Part shown: piece by piece, positions 9,264 through 17,878 of the stretch
Layout of the letters: each line of letters begins with the position of its first letter
Numbering within the stretch: position 1 is the first letter of the stretch
From: Parvularcula sp038749595
GTDB taxonomy: Bacteria > Pseudomonadota > Alphaproteobacteria > Caulobacterales > Parvularculaceae
Length of the DNA: 64,000 nucleotides
Assembly: GCA_038749595.1 (NCBI GenBank)
Contig: JBCDHW010000001.1
Location: 1-64,000, forward strand
Direction of reading: 5' to 3'
Program-made: the position numbers and the translations under genes
Notes under the pieces: model-generated
The model's database searches: none
Seen by the model: only the letters and a program-made list of their open reading frames with translations
What the model was told of the DNA's origin: nothing

Positions 9264-10782
9264 CTAAGTACTCACACACGGCTGCTGGGTTGCTCGATAG
9301 CACCTCAATACTTCTGCCCAATTCAAGCATACGACGTTGGTCAGAAGAAAATTTCGGCCACGTTGGCGATTGATCAGAGTTCGGGTCACCATAACGAGCG
9401 AAATTCAACCAGTAGGTCATCATCGCGTCAGACAAAGCCTCGTCCTGGTTCGACTGGGGTAGCCAGGCGTCGCTCGTGCCGAAAACGTACGGTATCTCAG
9501 CGCCGTGGTACGCATGCAAACCTTCAGCACCTGGACGCTCCCGTGTGAAGAAATAGACGTAAGTCGGGGCCCCGCTTTCTGCATTAGCCTTCGCAATTTC
9601 GATTGCCGGGCACAAAAATTCCGCAGCACTCAGCAGTAAATTCGTTTTGTGCTTCACCCCTCGCTGTTCTGCCGACAGGTACGTTTCGACTTGCGTGAGA
9701 TGCCCGGAAGTATATTGCTCCAGCGATTCAGCCAACAGCCCGTCGCTGTCATCCGGCAGATACATAAACCACTCATCACGATTGACTCCAATAAGCAGTG
9801 GTATACGCCGAGTACTGATCTTTGAAGGGAGCTCCTTGCTGTCGAATATCGGCGCAAAGTAGTAATCGGGAATCAACTTCGATCGATTTTCGATTAAATC
9901 CTGCCACGGAATTTCTTGTAGGACTGATAAGTCCTCGTCCGTATACTGCGCGAGAAGCGCGCGACCAGCCTGTTCTGCGTCCTCGCGGCCAACAATCGCT
10001 GGTTTTGCCAGGGCACCACTTTGGATAGCTGCACGATGAAAAAGGCCTTCCGCCAATGGAGACCGCATGAGTGCATAAATATCTGCGCCACCGGCGGATT
10101 CGCCAAATACAGTGACGTTCTGCGGGTCGCCTCCGAACAGGTGAACATGCTCGGAGATCCAAGAAAGGGCGGCGATCTGGTCCAGCAAGCCTACGTTTGT
10201 GGCGCGTTGCGTTTCGCCGCCTCCGTTGATGGTCGGATGTGCAAGAAACCCGAGAGGTCCTAAGCGATAATTCAAAGAGACCACCACAACGCCCCGTGCA
10301 GCGAGATGATGACCGAGATAATTTGGCTCATGGGCCCAGCCATTTACGTTCGAACCACCGTGTATCCAAACCATCACGGGCAGCGGCCCTGGCTTTCGAT
10401 CCGCTGGCGTCCAAATATTGAGAAAGAGGCAGTCTTCCGAAATGTCTGTCAAATCACTGACAACGCTGGGTGACGATCCAAAATGCTCCGCAATGGTGCG
10501 GTACCACTCCGGGTTACCTTGGTCTTGTGGACAGGCGGGTCCGAATTCAGCGGCCACCATTTTCTCGCTTGTCGGAAACGACATCTCCGTTGGCGGTTTC
10601 CAGCGCCGGTGACCCACTGGCGGTTCAGCATACGGAATACCAAGATACGCCTCGACGCCATTGGGTAGCAGTCGTCCAACAACGACCCCGTCGCCGATGT
10701 CAATTTCGGCCTGACGCTCGGACGAGGAACAGCCAAACGCGAGAAATGCCAACAACAGTACAAAAACCGCCGGCTTGCACAC
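9256..10782 (-). CDS. Carboxylesterase type B family lipoprotein 2
   Basis: A second type-B carboxylesterase (508 residues). The N terminus ends in a clear lipobox (LAFGC after a hydrophobic run), so it is predicted to be a lipoprotein. It has YLGIPYAEPPVG, EDCLFLNIWTP, WIHGGSNVNG, the nucleophile elbow GESAGGAD (Ser near residue 229), NRDEW and the His motif AYHGAEIPYVFG. These match the catalytic Ser-Glu/Asp-His set of the family. It is operonic with the BCCT transporter. It resembles the 5992-7560 protein throughout, and the two probably arose by duplication. Confidence 0.9.
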   Translation of the reverse strand: MCKPAVFVLLLAFLAFGCSSSERQAEIDIGDGVVVGRLLPNGVEAYLGIPYAEPPVGHRRWKPPTEMSFPTSEKMVAAEFGPACPQDQGNPEWYRTIAEHFGSSPSVVSDLTDISEDCLFLNIWTPADRKPGPLPVMVWIHGGSNVNGWAHEPNYLGHHLAARGVVVVSLNYRLGPLGFLAHPTINGGGETQRATNVGLLDQIAALSWISEHVHLFGGDPQNVTVFGESAGGADIYALMRSPLAEGLFHRAAIQSGALAKPAIVGREDAEQAGRALLAQYTDEDLSVLQEIPWQDLIENRSKLIPDYYFAPIFDSKELPSKISTRRIPLLIGVNRDEWFMYLPDDSDGLLAESLEQYTSGHLTQVETYLSAEQRGVKHKTNLLLSAAEFLCPAIEIAKANAESGAPTYVYFFTRERPGAEGLHAYHGAEIPYVFGTSDAWLPQSNQDEALSDAMMTYWLNFARYGDPNSDQSPTWPKFSSDQRRMLELGRSIEVLSSNPAAVCEYLDG

Positions 10783-10866
10783 CGCAAACCTCCCTGTTTT
10801 TCGTTTAAGCTGCCGGTTGCCGCAAAGGCGGACAAATGACGAAATCTTGCCTTAGCCCCAACTTTT

Positions 10867-11802
10867 TCAATGCTCAGAGGGCGGCTCTCTTCGAAGCGGC
10901 GACAGGTTCGGATCGTTGGCGACCTCGCGCTCAAGCCATTCGTGAAACGACTGCACTTTCCTGAGGTGGGCGCGACCCTCTGGATAAACGAGGAACCAGC
11001 TTCGTCCGGAACAGACTTCGGAACCAGGCAGCGCCTGGACCAATTCTCCAGATGCGAAGTCTTCCGCCACGTATGGATGCATCGCCAACGCGATGCCCAG
11101 ACCTCGGCTCGCCGTTTTCAAGGCGTGATCATAACTGTCGAAGTTGACGCCTGTATCGAGGTCAGTTTCCGCGACACCGTTAGCGCGAAGCCACATTGGC
11201 CAATCTTGCGCTGACGGATAGACCTGAAGGAGCGTGTGCCCTGCGAGATCCTCGGCACGAGACAGTGCGGCCTCACCCTCTAAGAGAGTTGGGCTACAGA
11301 CGGGAAAGAGGTTCGGACTAAATAAGTAGTGGCTTGTCAGTCCCTCGCTCGCTGGAGCACCGATCATGATCGCCAGATCAATGTCTTGCTTAGTAAAGTC
11401 AGGATCCCATTGAGATGTCGTCAGCCGCACCCGCAATTCTTTATTGTGTCCATGAAAATCTGCCAAGCGCGGCAGAAGCCACCGTACGGCAAATGTCGAG
11501 TACGTTTGAACCGTCAGAACATCATCACGTAAGCGCTGACTGATCAGCCTGGTACCTTCGGCAATATGCGCAAAGGCATGTTCAACAAAGGGATAGTATT
11601 CTCGACCAGCATCTGTCAGTTGGACTGATCTTGGTTTCCGCTGAAAAAGCTCAATCCCGAGAGCCTCTTCCAGCTTTTTGATTTGGTGAGAGACTGCCGA
11701 CTGGGAAACGTTCAAGATGTCCGCCGCTTCCTTAAACGACCCCGTTCTAGCAGCTGCTTCAAATGCTCGGAGCGCGTTCAGTGATGGAAGTCGCGAGATC
11801 AT
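10867..11802 (-). CDS. LysR family regulator, GcvA-like
   Basis: A 311-residue LysR-type regulator. The N-terminal winged helix has the canonical pattern LNALRAFEAAARTGSFKEAA followed by LNVSQSAVSHQIKKLEEALG, which is typical of the GcvA/AmpR branch. The rest is a periplasmic-binding-protein-like effector domain. It lies 84 bases upstream of the esterase-BCCT pair on the same strand and diverges from the SDR-oxidoreductase pair. It could therefore regulate either. A near-palindrome in the divergent gap (11958-11980) is a candidate binding site. Confidence 0.9.
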   Translation of the reverse strand: MISRLPSLNALRAFEAAARTGSFKEAADILNVSQSAVSHQIKKLEEALGIELFQRKPRSVQLTDAGREYYPFVEHAFAHIAEGTRLISQRLRDDVLTVQTYSTFAVRWLLPRLADFHGHNKELRVRLTTSQWDPDFTKQDIDLAIMIGAPASEGLTSHYLFSPNLFPVCSPTLLEGEAALSRAEDLAGHTLLQVYPSAQDWPMWLRANGVAETDLDTGVNFDSYDHALKTASRGLGIALAMHPYVAEDFASGELVQALPGSEVCSGRSWFLVYPEGRAHLRKVQSFHEWLEREVANDPNLSPLRREPPSEH

Positions 11803-11957
11803 CCTGCCAACACCCTATCCTCTCTCAACACCTAAACCGAGGGCAAAGAAGAACTATGCGGAGCTATTCCGGCAACCTCTTCAAGCGTCACGCTAGCTCA
11901 CTCAACGGCGCCGAGGGAACCATGATGACAATGCGAGCATAACTTTTTTGATGCCTT

Positions 11958-11980
11958 GGGCAAGAAAATGTCTTTTGCCC
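11958..11980. promoter_or_regulatory. Candidate LysR operator
   Basis: GGGCAA and TTGCCC arms (11958-11963 and 11975-11980) form an interrupted inverted repeat in the gap between the divergent LysR gene (start 11802) and the SDR gene (start 12054). LysR proteins usually bind such elements near the divergent promoters. No binding data; assignment is by position and symmetry. Confidence 0.4.
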
Positions 11981-12053
11981 TACCTCAGGCGTGCAAGTCA
12001 TCATCGACGGTGAATCAATGCCCAGCGAAGTCCCCATGCTGGTGAGGTGAGAT

Positions 12054-12833
12054 ATGCCCCAAGTTCATGTTGCGATCAGCGCGGGAGCCAACGGGATCGG
12101 CCGCGGGTTAGCCGAGGCATTTATCCAAGCTGGTGCTCAGGTTGCAGTATGCGACGTCGACGATGTGGCGCTGGCGGAGTTCAAAGATACACATCCCGAA
12201 CCGATCGCAATGAGAACTGACGTTGGCGACCCTGAACAGGTCGACGACTTTTTTGATCGTATCGAAACGAATTTCGGACGCCTTGATATCCTCATCAACA
12301 ATGCTGGCATTGCCGGACCCACTGCACGTCTAGAGAACGTTTCAGTCGTCGACTGGCAGGATACCATAAACATCGATCTCAACAGTTTCTTTTACTGCTC
12401 GCGCAGGGCCATCCCACTAATCCGAAAGTCCGGACAAGGATCAATTGTCAACATCGCTTCGAACGCGGCCTTCTTCGGCTTTCCTCTTCGCAGCCCCTAC
12501 GCCGCGAGCAAATGGGGCGTCATCGGCCTCACAAAAACGCTCGCCATGGAACTGGGGCCAGAAAACATCCGGGTCAACGCGATTTGCCCTGGCAGCGTCG
12601 AGGGTCCTCGGATCGACGGTGTGATCAGTCGAGATGCCGAAGCGCGCGGCCTATCGATTGAAGCCGTTACACGAGAATATAAGTCACAGGCATCAATGCG
12701 ATGCTTCGTATCAAACGAAGATATCATCAGTATGGTGACTTTTTTAACGTCCGATGCCGGACGGCGAATTTCAGGCCAAGCTATTGGTCTGGACGGACAT
12801 ACAGAGGGACTATCCCTGGGCTTGGAGCGCTAG
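12054..12833 (+). CDS. SDR family NAD(P)-dependent oxidoreductase
   Basis: A classical short-chain dehydrogenase of 259 residues with a Rossmann fold. The cofactor loop reads SAGANGIGRG (the usual TGxxxGIG with Ser for Thr). Further motifs are LINNAGIAG, the catalytic Ser in VNIASNAA, and the YxxxK pair in SPYAASKWGVIGL. PGSVEGPRID follows, as in family members. An ATG preceded by GGTGAGG at 12044-12050 supports the start. The next gene begins two bases after its stop, so the two form an operon. The substrate is not deducible. Confidence 0.9.
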   Translation: MPQVHVAISAGANGIGRGLAEAFIQAGAQVAVCDVDDVALAEFKDTHPEPIAMRTDVGDPEQVDDFFDRIETNFGRLDILINNAGIAGPTARLENVSVVDWQDTINIDLNSFFYCSRRAIPLIRKSGQGSIVNIASNAAFFGFPLRSPYAASKWGVIGLTKTLAMELGPENIRVNAICPGSVEGPRIDGVISRDAEARGLSIEAVTREYKSQASMRCFVSNEDIISMVTFLTSDAGRRISGQAIGLDGHTEGLSLGLER

Positions 12834-12835
12834 AA

Positions 12836-13816
12836 ATGAAAGCAGCATGGTTTGAAACAGTTGGCGCCGCGAGCGAAGTCATCGAAGTCGGACAACGTGA
12901 TACTCCGAGCCCTGCCGCAGGAGAGGTTCTGGTTGCCATAAAGGCATCAGGCGTAAACCCATCTGACGTGAAGACCCGCGCAGGCGCCCGAGGTCCCATC
13001 GCTTATCCGTATTTAATTCCGCACTCTGACGGAGCTGGCGTCATCGAAGCGGTGGGCGAGGGTGTCGATAGTAACCGAGTCGGTCAACGGGTATGGATTT
13101 GGAACGGAGCCTGGAAGCGGCAATTCGGTACGTGTGCTGAATATATTTCAGTACCTGAAAAAATGGCGGTCAAGCTTCCAGACAATACAGGGTTCGACGC
13201 TGGCGCATGTCTCGGCATTCCTGCGTCGACAGCTTGCTATGGTTTGTTCGCAGACGGAGAGATCGAAGGGCAGACAGTGTTGGTAACAGGCGGTGCGGGC
13301 GCGGTCGGCCACTATGCCATTCAGCTCGCCAAATGGGCTGGCGCTCGCGTCATCACGACCGTTTCCAACGAGGATAAAGCAGCGCGGGCTAAGGCGTCAG
13401 GCGCAGACCACGTGATCAACTACAAATCAGGCAATACCACAGAGGCTATTTTAGACGCTGCAGGCGGTCGAAACGTTGACCGCGTCGTCGAAGTCGAATT
13501 CGGCGGCAATATGGATGTCACCAACCAAGTGCTGCGTCCTGGAGGAACAATCGCAACATACGGATCAATGGCCAACCCAACGCCCTCAATTCCATTCTAC
13601 GACATGATGTTCAATGGAACCACGCTGCGTATGTTCCTCGTCTACCTGCTTCAGGGACAAGAACGCACGATGGTTTGTGACCGGGTCAATGCTGCCCTCG
13701 AAGGTGGAGCACTCACCCACGAGATCGCTCAATCGTTCAGCTTAAGTGACACCGTGAGCGCCCATGAAGCTGTGGAGTCTGGCACCATTATCGGCAATAT
13801 TGTGGTGACCACTTGA
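12836..13816 (+). CDS. NADPH:quinone oxidoreductase-like (zeta-crystallin type MDR)
   Basis: A medium-chain reductase of 326 residues lacking zinc ligands, as in quinone oxidoreductases and zeta-crystallins. Features are KAAWFETVGAASEVIEVG at the start, SGVNPSDVKTRAG, IPHSDGAGVIEAVGEGV, and the dinucleotide loop TGGAGAVGHYAIQLAKWAGA. The frame is open upstream to 12701, but the ATG at 12836, two bases after the SDR stop, gives the family's normal N terminus. It probably acts with the SDR on a carbonyl or quinone compound. Confidence 0.88.
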   Translation: MKAAWFETVGAASEVIEVGQRDTPSPAAGEVLVAIKASGVNPSDVKTRAGARGPIAYPYLIPHSDGAGVIEAVGEGVDSNRVGQRVWIWNGAWKRQFGTCAEYISVPEKMAVKLPDNTGFDAGACLGIPASTACYGLFADGEIEGQTVLVTGGAGAVGHYAIQLAKWAGARVITTVSNEDKAARAKASGADHVINYKSGNTTEAILDAAGGRNVDRVVEVEFGGNMDVTNQVLRPGGTIATYGSMANPTPSIPFYDMMFNGTTLRMFLVYLLQGQERTMVCDRVNAALEGGALTHEIAQSFSLSDTVSAHEAVESGTIIGNIVVTT

Positions 13817-13990
13817 TCCGTAGGCGGCCAGAAATACAGATCATAGCGGAACGTTCAAGCCGGCATCGAGGCATCGATGGCTCTGGTTCGATTGCTAGCG
13901 AACCCCAATCAAACAAAGGACTGCGTTCGCGTAAGTAGCCAATGCGCTTAAGCAATTGGTACTTTCGAACTGGAGTCGGATCACCATCCG

Positions 13991-14875
13991 TCATTTGAGT
14001 TTCTGATCGGCTATGAAATCGACGAAGGCACGTACCTTGGGCGGGACGATCCGCATTTCTGGGTGCGCTATATAGAGCCCGTAGGAGTGCCGCTCGGCCT
14101 TCGGAAGAATCTGTACCAACCGTTTTTCTCGGATATGATCTGCAACCAGCGCTTCTGGTAGCAGAGCAATGCCAATACCGTTCAAAGCATACTGCTCTAT
14201 AACCTCGCCATTGTTGACACAGATCGTGCCATCAACCGTAACGCCGCGCTTTGCGGTCTGATCGAAGATAGGCCACTTTGTTCGATAGGCCGGCGCTGTA
14301 TCGAGGAGACACTGATGATGTTTGAGATCAGCGACGACTTTCGGCTTTCCATGGAGTTTCACGTACTCAGGTGAGGCAACCAGCAGAAGCTGAATATCCA
14401 TCAGCTTACGAATTTTAAGAGACGAATCTTGCAGCGCCCCAATCCTGAAGGCGACGTCGTAACCCTCAGCGACGAGATCAACAAACCGCTCAGATGACAG
14501 AATCTGCAGCTTGATACCCGGAAAAGTTCGCTGGAAATCCGCGAGTGGATCAACGAGGATCCGGCGTAGGACAAATAGAGGTGCGGTCAGTTTGATCGTC
14601 CCCGTCATCGCTTGGTCATCACCATGTTCAACGTTCTGAAAGTCACGCAAACCCTCAAGAATGAGGTTGGCCTTCTCCAGATGCTTGATACCAACTTCCG
14701 TCAAAGACATCGATCGCGTCGTTCGCCGAAAGAACTGCTGACCAGTCCAATTCTCTAACTCTTGCAAGTGCCGACTGACGGCACTTGTGGACATGTTCAG
14801 TACACGGGCGGCTGGCGCTATGCCCTGGTGTTCCGCAACGGTGACAAAGACCTCAAGACCCTTGAGAATATTCAT
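13991..14875 (-). CDS. LysR family regulator, CrgA/DntR-like branch
   Basis: A 294-residue LysR regulator. The start is set at the ATG ending at 14875, which gives the standard MNILKGLEVFVTVAEHQGIA beginning; the frame is open 18 codons further upstream. The HTH reads LNMSTSAVSRHLQELENWTG, followed by the RTTRSMSLTEVG wing. The effector domain fills the rest. It is divergent from the DUF5519-like gene at 14975. A perfect inverted repeat lies three bases upstream of its start, which suggests autoregulation. Confidence 0.9.
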   Translation of the reverse strand: MNILKGLEVFVTVAEHQGIAPAARVLNMSTSAVSRHLQELENWTGQQFFRRTTRSMSLTEVGIKHLEKANLILEGLRDFQNVEHGDDQAMTGTIKLTAPLFVLRRILVDPLADFQRTFPGIKLQILSSERFVDLVAEGYDVAFRIGALQDSSLKIRKLMDIQLLLVASPEYVKLHGKPKVVADLKHHQCLLDTAPAYRTKWPIFDQTAKRGVTVDGTICVNNGEVIEQYALNGIGIALLPEALVADHIREKRLVQILPKAERHSYGLYIAHPEMRIVPPKVRAFVDFIADQKLK

Positions 14876-14878
14876 TCT

Positions 14879-14901
14879 ATTATCCTGTAATTTGGGATAA
14901 T
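14879..14901. promoter_or_regulatory. Perfect inverted repeat, candidate LysR operator
   Basis: ATTATCC (14879-14885) and GGATAAT (14895-14901) are exact complements with nine bases between them, in the divergent gap between the LysR gene and the gene at 14975. The placement and AT-rich symmetry are typical of LysR recognition and activation sites. Confidence 0.6.
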
Positions 14902-14974
14902 CAATTGCAGATTTTCTGTATTCTGTCAATTTTCAAGCGGTCTATCTTCCCACCAAGTCGCGATGGAGCAGGCC

Positions 14975-15457
14975 ATGAATAACACGCTGACACTACCGGT
15001 GCGCATTGGCGATAAACCTGAAACCACAACGCGGTTGCCTCATTCCCAGCTCAACCAGCACGGGCCTGATGACGTCATCGAGAAGCTGCATGCGTTCTGT
15101 TTTGCTCTTCCCGGGGTGAATAACGAACAGAGCGGTATATCCGTACCGGGATCGCGCGCGTTGGTCATGCACGAAGAGCACGAGTGTAACCATGAAGCGT
15201 TTATGATCGGGCGAGAGTTCGCACACATTCATCCGCATCCCGACAATGGCAGCATGCATGTGCAATTGCCAAAGGACGACGCTGTGGAAGTCGTTTCGAA
15301 AGGATGGGGCGAGGACCACTATCTTGTGACCCAGGGCCAATGGCCTGTTGGTTTGGTGATGGTGTTCTCACCGCGCAACGATGACGAGCTCGAAACAGTC
15401 AAGCTGATCGTCCAACGCTCCTACGAGTATGCGACCAACACCGTCGCTGCTGCTTAG
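14975..15457 (+). CDS. Luciferase-domain (DUF5519-like) protein
   Basis: A small protein of 160 residues. The ATG at 14975 has GGAGCAGG upstream and is preferred to 14963. The middle and end (REFAHIHPHPDNGSMHVQLP, then AVEVVSKGWGEDHYLV and PVGLVMVFSPRNDDELE) match the family annotated as luciferase-domain or DUF5519 proteins. The catalytic role of this family is not established. It is divergent from a LysR gene and followed 38 bases later by a solute-binding protein gene on the same strand, so these probably form one regulated unit. Confidence 0.7.
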   Translation: MNNTLTLPVRIGDKPETTTRLPHSQLNQHGPDDVIEKLHAFCFALPGVNNEQSGISVPGSRALVMHEEHECNHEAFMIGREFAHIHPHPDNGSMHVQLPKDDAVEVVSKGWGEDHYLVTQGQWPVGLVMVFSPRNDDELETVKLIVQRSYEYATNTVAAA

Positions 15458-15494
15458 CCGTTTCCCAGTCCTTTCCGTGAACCAGAGAGAACCC

Positions 15495-16607
15495 ATGAGA
15501 AAATATCGATCCAGTGTTCGAAACCTGTGTGCTGCAATAATATCGGTTAGCGGATTATCCGTATCCGCTGCGGCGAATGACATTGAAAGCAAGTCCCTGG
15601 ACGAGCTTTATCAGGAAGCCCTTGTCGAAGGCGGCACCTTCGTCCTTCGCGCTGGTGGCGATAAGTCTGACCAGATCGATTACTACCTCGATAAGTTCAA
15701 AGCGCGCTTCCCAGAGCTGAACGTGATCCATTCGGTTGATGTCAGCCTTAATCATGCACCCAGATACGATAATGCTCGCGAAACCGGGGGCGAGACGAAC
15801 GTCCCTGATGTTATTCAATTCCAAACGCTCCACGACTTCGAATACTACAAAGAACATGGACTGCTCGAACCTTATAAGCCGCGGAACTGGGATAAGGTGT
15901 ACCCGGATCATAAAGACCCGCACGGCTACTGGACGAGCATGTATGGCGTTACGTTCAGCAACTATGTGAACGTTGATATGATTGATGAGGCCAAGGCGCC
16001 TCGTGATGCGATGGATTACCTCGACCCGGCGCTCAAAGGAAAGATCATCCTCACTTATCCGCATGATGACGATGCCGTGCTCTACCAGTTCTGGAATCTG
16101 AAACAGGCATACGGATGGGATTATCTGGTACAGCTGGTTGCAAACGAACCTGTTTGGGTCCGGGGCACCGCAATGCCTTATGTTGCCGTCAACAATGGTT
16201 GGTATGCAGCGAGTTTCACAACGTTCTGGGCGTTTGAATCAGCACCGGATAGCAACACCCGTTTCTTGTTGCCGGAGAAGGACTACTTCCTCACCTGGTT
16301 TCAAACAGCTGCGATTCCTACACAGGCAAAGAACAAGGCTGCCGCGCGGCTATATATGAGCTGGATGCTCTCGGAAGAGATGCAAGGGACTTGGCTTCAA
16401 TTCCCTGTACGGATGGATATTGAAGCGCCTGGTGGTTACAAGTCGGTCCAGCATCACAACACCTCACCCGGCGACTTTCGCCGCTGGATGATGAATCGCG
16501 ATCAGGTTGAACGCTTCCGCTTGCAGATGCGCCAGCTCATCGGAGAGGCTCAAGGCCCAACGCCCGTCGACCTCGACTACAGCACCAAGCCCCGGCGTGT
16601 GGAGTGA
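15495..16607 (+). CDS. ABC-type extracellular solute-binding protein (iron/spermidine-like), orphan
   Basis: A predicted periplasmic binding protein of 370 residues. The ATG at 15495 gives a proper signal peptide ending in VSAAAND; the longer frame from 15429 does not. The mature part has the features of the Fe(3+)/polyamine binding-protein superfamily, such as GGDKSDQIDYYLDKFKARFP, PDVIQFQTLHDFEYYKEHGL and LKGKIILTYPHDDDAVLYQF. No permease or ATPase gene is adjacent, which is unusual for this class. It may serve as a sensor or an enzyme-like protein rather than as transport machinery. Confidence 0.75.
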   Translation: MRKYRSSVRNLCAAIISVSGLSVSAAANDIESKSLDELYQEALVEGGTFVLRAGGDKSDQIDYYLDKFKARFPELNVIHSVDVSLNHAPRYDNARETGGETNVPDVIQFQTLHDFEYYKEHGLLEPYKPRNWDKVYPDHKDPHGYWTSMYGVTFSNYVNVDMIDEAKAPRDAMDYLDPALKGKIILTYPHDDDAVLYQFWNLKQAYGWDYLVQLVANEPVWVRGTAMPYVAVNNGWYAASFTTFWAFESAPDSNTRFLLPEKDYFLTWFQTAAIPTQAKNKAAARLYMSWMLSEEMQGTWLQFPVRMDIEAPGGYKSVQHHNTSPGDFRRWMMNRDQVERFRLQMRQLIGEAQGPTPVDLDYSTKPRRVE

Positions 16608-16682
16608 GCGAGCCACGACCAACAGTAAACAATCCGAACACGTAACTTTCTAGACAATCAAATCTGCCAAAGGCCTCTTATC

Positions 16683-17312
16683 ATGCTCAAGCTCTACACC
16701 TGGAACACGCCAAATGGACAAAAGCCGGCTCTCCTCCTTGAAGAGCTTGAGCTCGAATATCAGGTCACGATGATCGATATCTCCGCAGGCGATCAGTTTA
16801 CGGACAACTATGTGGCGATCAATCCTAACAGCAAGATACCTGCCCTCGTGGACGGTGACATAGCGCTTTTCGAGTCAGGCGCGATTCTTCAATATCTCGC
16901 GGAGAAGGAGGAGCATTTTCTTCCCAAGCGTGGACAAGAGAGGGCGACAGTGCTCGCGTGGACCTATTGGCAAGTTGGCGGGTTTGGCCCGATGATTGGT
17001 CAATGGGGGCACTTTCTCAATTCGTCTGAGCAGCTTCCCTACGCCATCGAGCGCTATCTCAGTGAAACACTCCGTCTTTTCAGAGTCTTAGAAAAACAGC
17101 TTAGAAACTCGGTATACGTCGTAGGAGATAGCTATTCGATCGCTGACATGATGATCTTCCCGTGGGCAAAAGGCGGCCTGAAGTTCCTGGATAATGCAGC
17201 AGCAAATCGGCTTCCCCCTCTCGACAGCACCCGCCGATGGATTGGCAGAGTCGACGAACGGCCTGCAACGCGCCGCGCCTTCGAGCGCCTCCAGAGTGAG
17301 CTCGAACGATAA
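16683..17312 (+). CDS. Glutathione S-transferase family protein
   Basis: A 209-residue GST with the thioredoxin-like N-terminal domain (LKLYTWNTPNGQKPALLLEE, NPNSKIPALVDGD, LFESGAILQYLAEK) and the all-helical C-terminal domain (SIADMMIFPW motif). The TPNGQK start is typical of the YfcG/YghU (Nu-type) group, which often has disulfide-bond oxidoreductase or peroxidase activity. It lies 75 bases after the binding-protein gene on the same strand and may share its transcript. Confidence 0.88.
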   Translation: MLKLYTWNTPNGQKPALLLEELELEYQVTMIDISAGDQFTDNYVAINPNSKIPALVDGDIALFESGAILQYLAEKEEHFLPKRGQERATVLAWTYWQVGGFGPMIGQWGHFLNSSEQLPYAIERYLSETLRLFRVLEKQLRNSVYVVGDSYSIADMMIFPWAKGGLKFLDNAAANRLPPLDSTRRWIGRVDERPATRRAFERLQSELER

Positions 17313-17481
17313 GCTCTGTGTTCAGCTTCCTAACTCACAACTTTCAAGCGGCTTGAGGGAAGACCAACCGTCCCCGAAACTCTAGAAACAAATGGCCCAG
17401 AATGACGGGGCTGGACAGGCGAACCAAGGATCGAGCAAACCAGAGCGCTCAACTGCAGTTTCTGTCCGTACGGTCTCTCCT

Positions 17482-17742
17482 TCACCCAAAATCTGAAACC
17501 ATGCAGGGGTGACGGAACCGTGGCGACAGAGCCGCCGCGCGCAATTTGGAACGAGAAAATCTGGATTTCACAATCACACCGGGGAAGGGGAGGTAATCGC
17601 CCGGCTCGTAGCCACTGCCGAAGATGAGCGTGAACTCATCGTCAAGCGTGACCGCGAAGTCTAGATGAGATGCACCACGGAGCTTATGGGAATTGAGTTA
17701 GAGCGAATTCAGGGGAGGGCGGAGGAAGTCGTAATACGACAT
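17482..17742 (-). pseudogene. Remnant of a DUF1214-like protein, with an internal stop
   Basis: This 566-base gap between genes is not featureless. On the minus strand, from an ATG at 17742, the reading is MSYYDFLRPPLNSL, a TAA stop at 17700-17698, then LNSHKLRG, DLDFAVT-like (HLDFAVTLDDEFTLIFG), then GYEPGDYLPFPG and FSRS before a stop at 17482. The order D-DEFTLIFG-(E)PGDYLPFP-(R)FS recalls the C-terminal DUF1214 fold (dGsfelv, gNWLPLP, RqyFsD). The broken frame and the missing remainder point to a decayed gene. The family call is tentative. Confidence 0.4.
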
Positions 17743-17878
17743 TCCTCGCGCACGAACACGGTGTGTACGAGATGACGATCAATCGAGTGGTGCGCTGGTA
17801 CATTTGACTGGGCCAAACCCAAAAATTTGTACACGCGTTAAAGTTCGAATAGGGTTCGAAAAGAACGCTTACGCGCTA

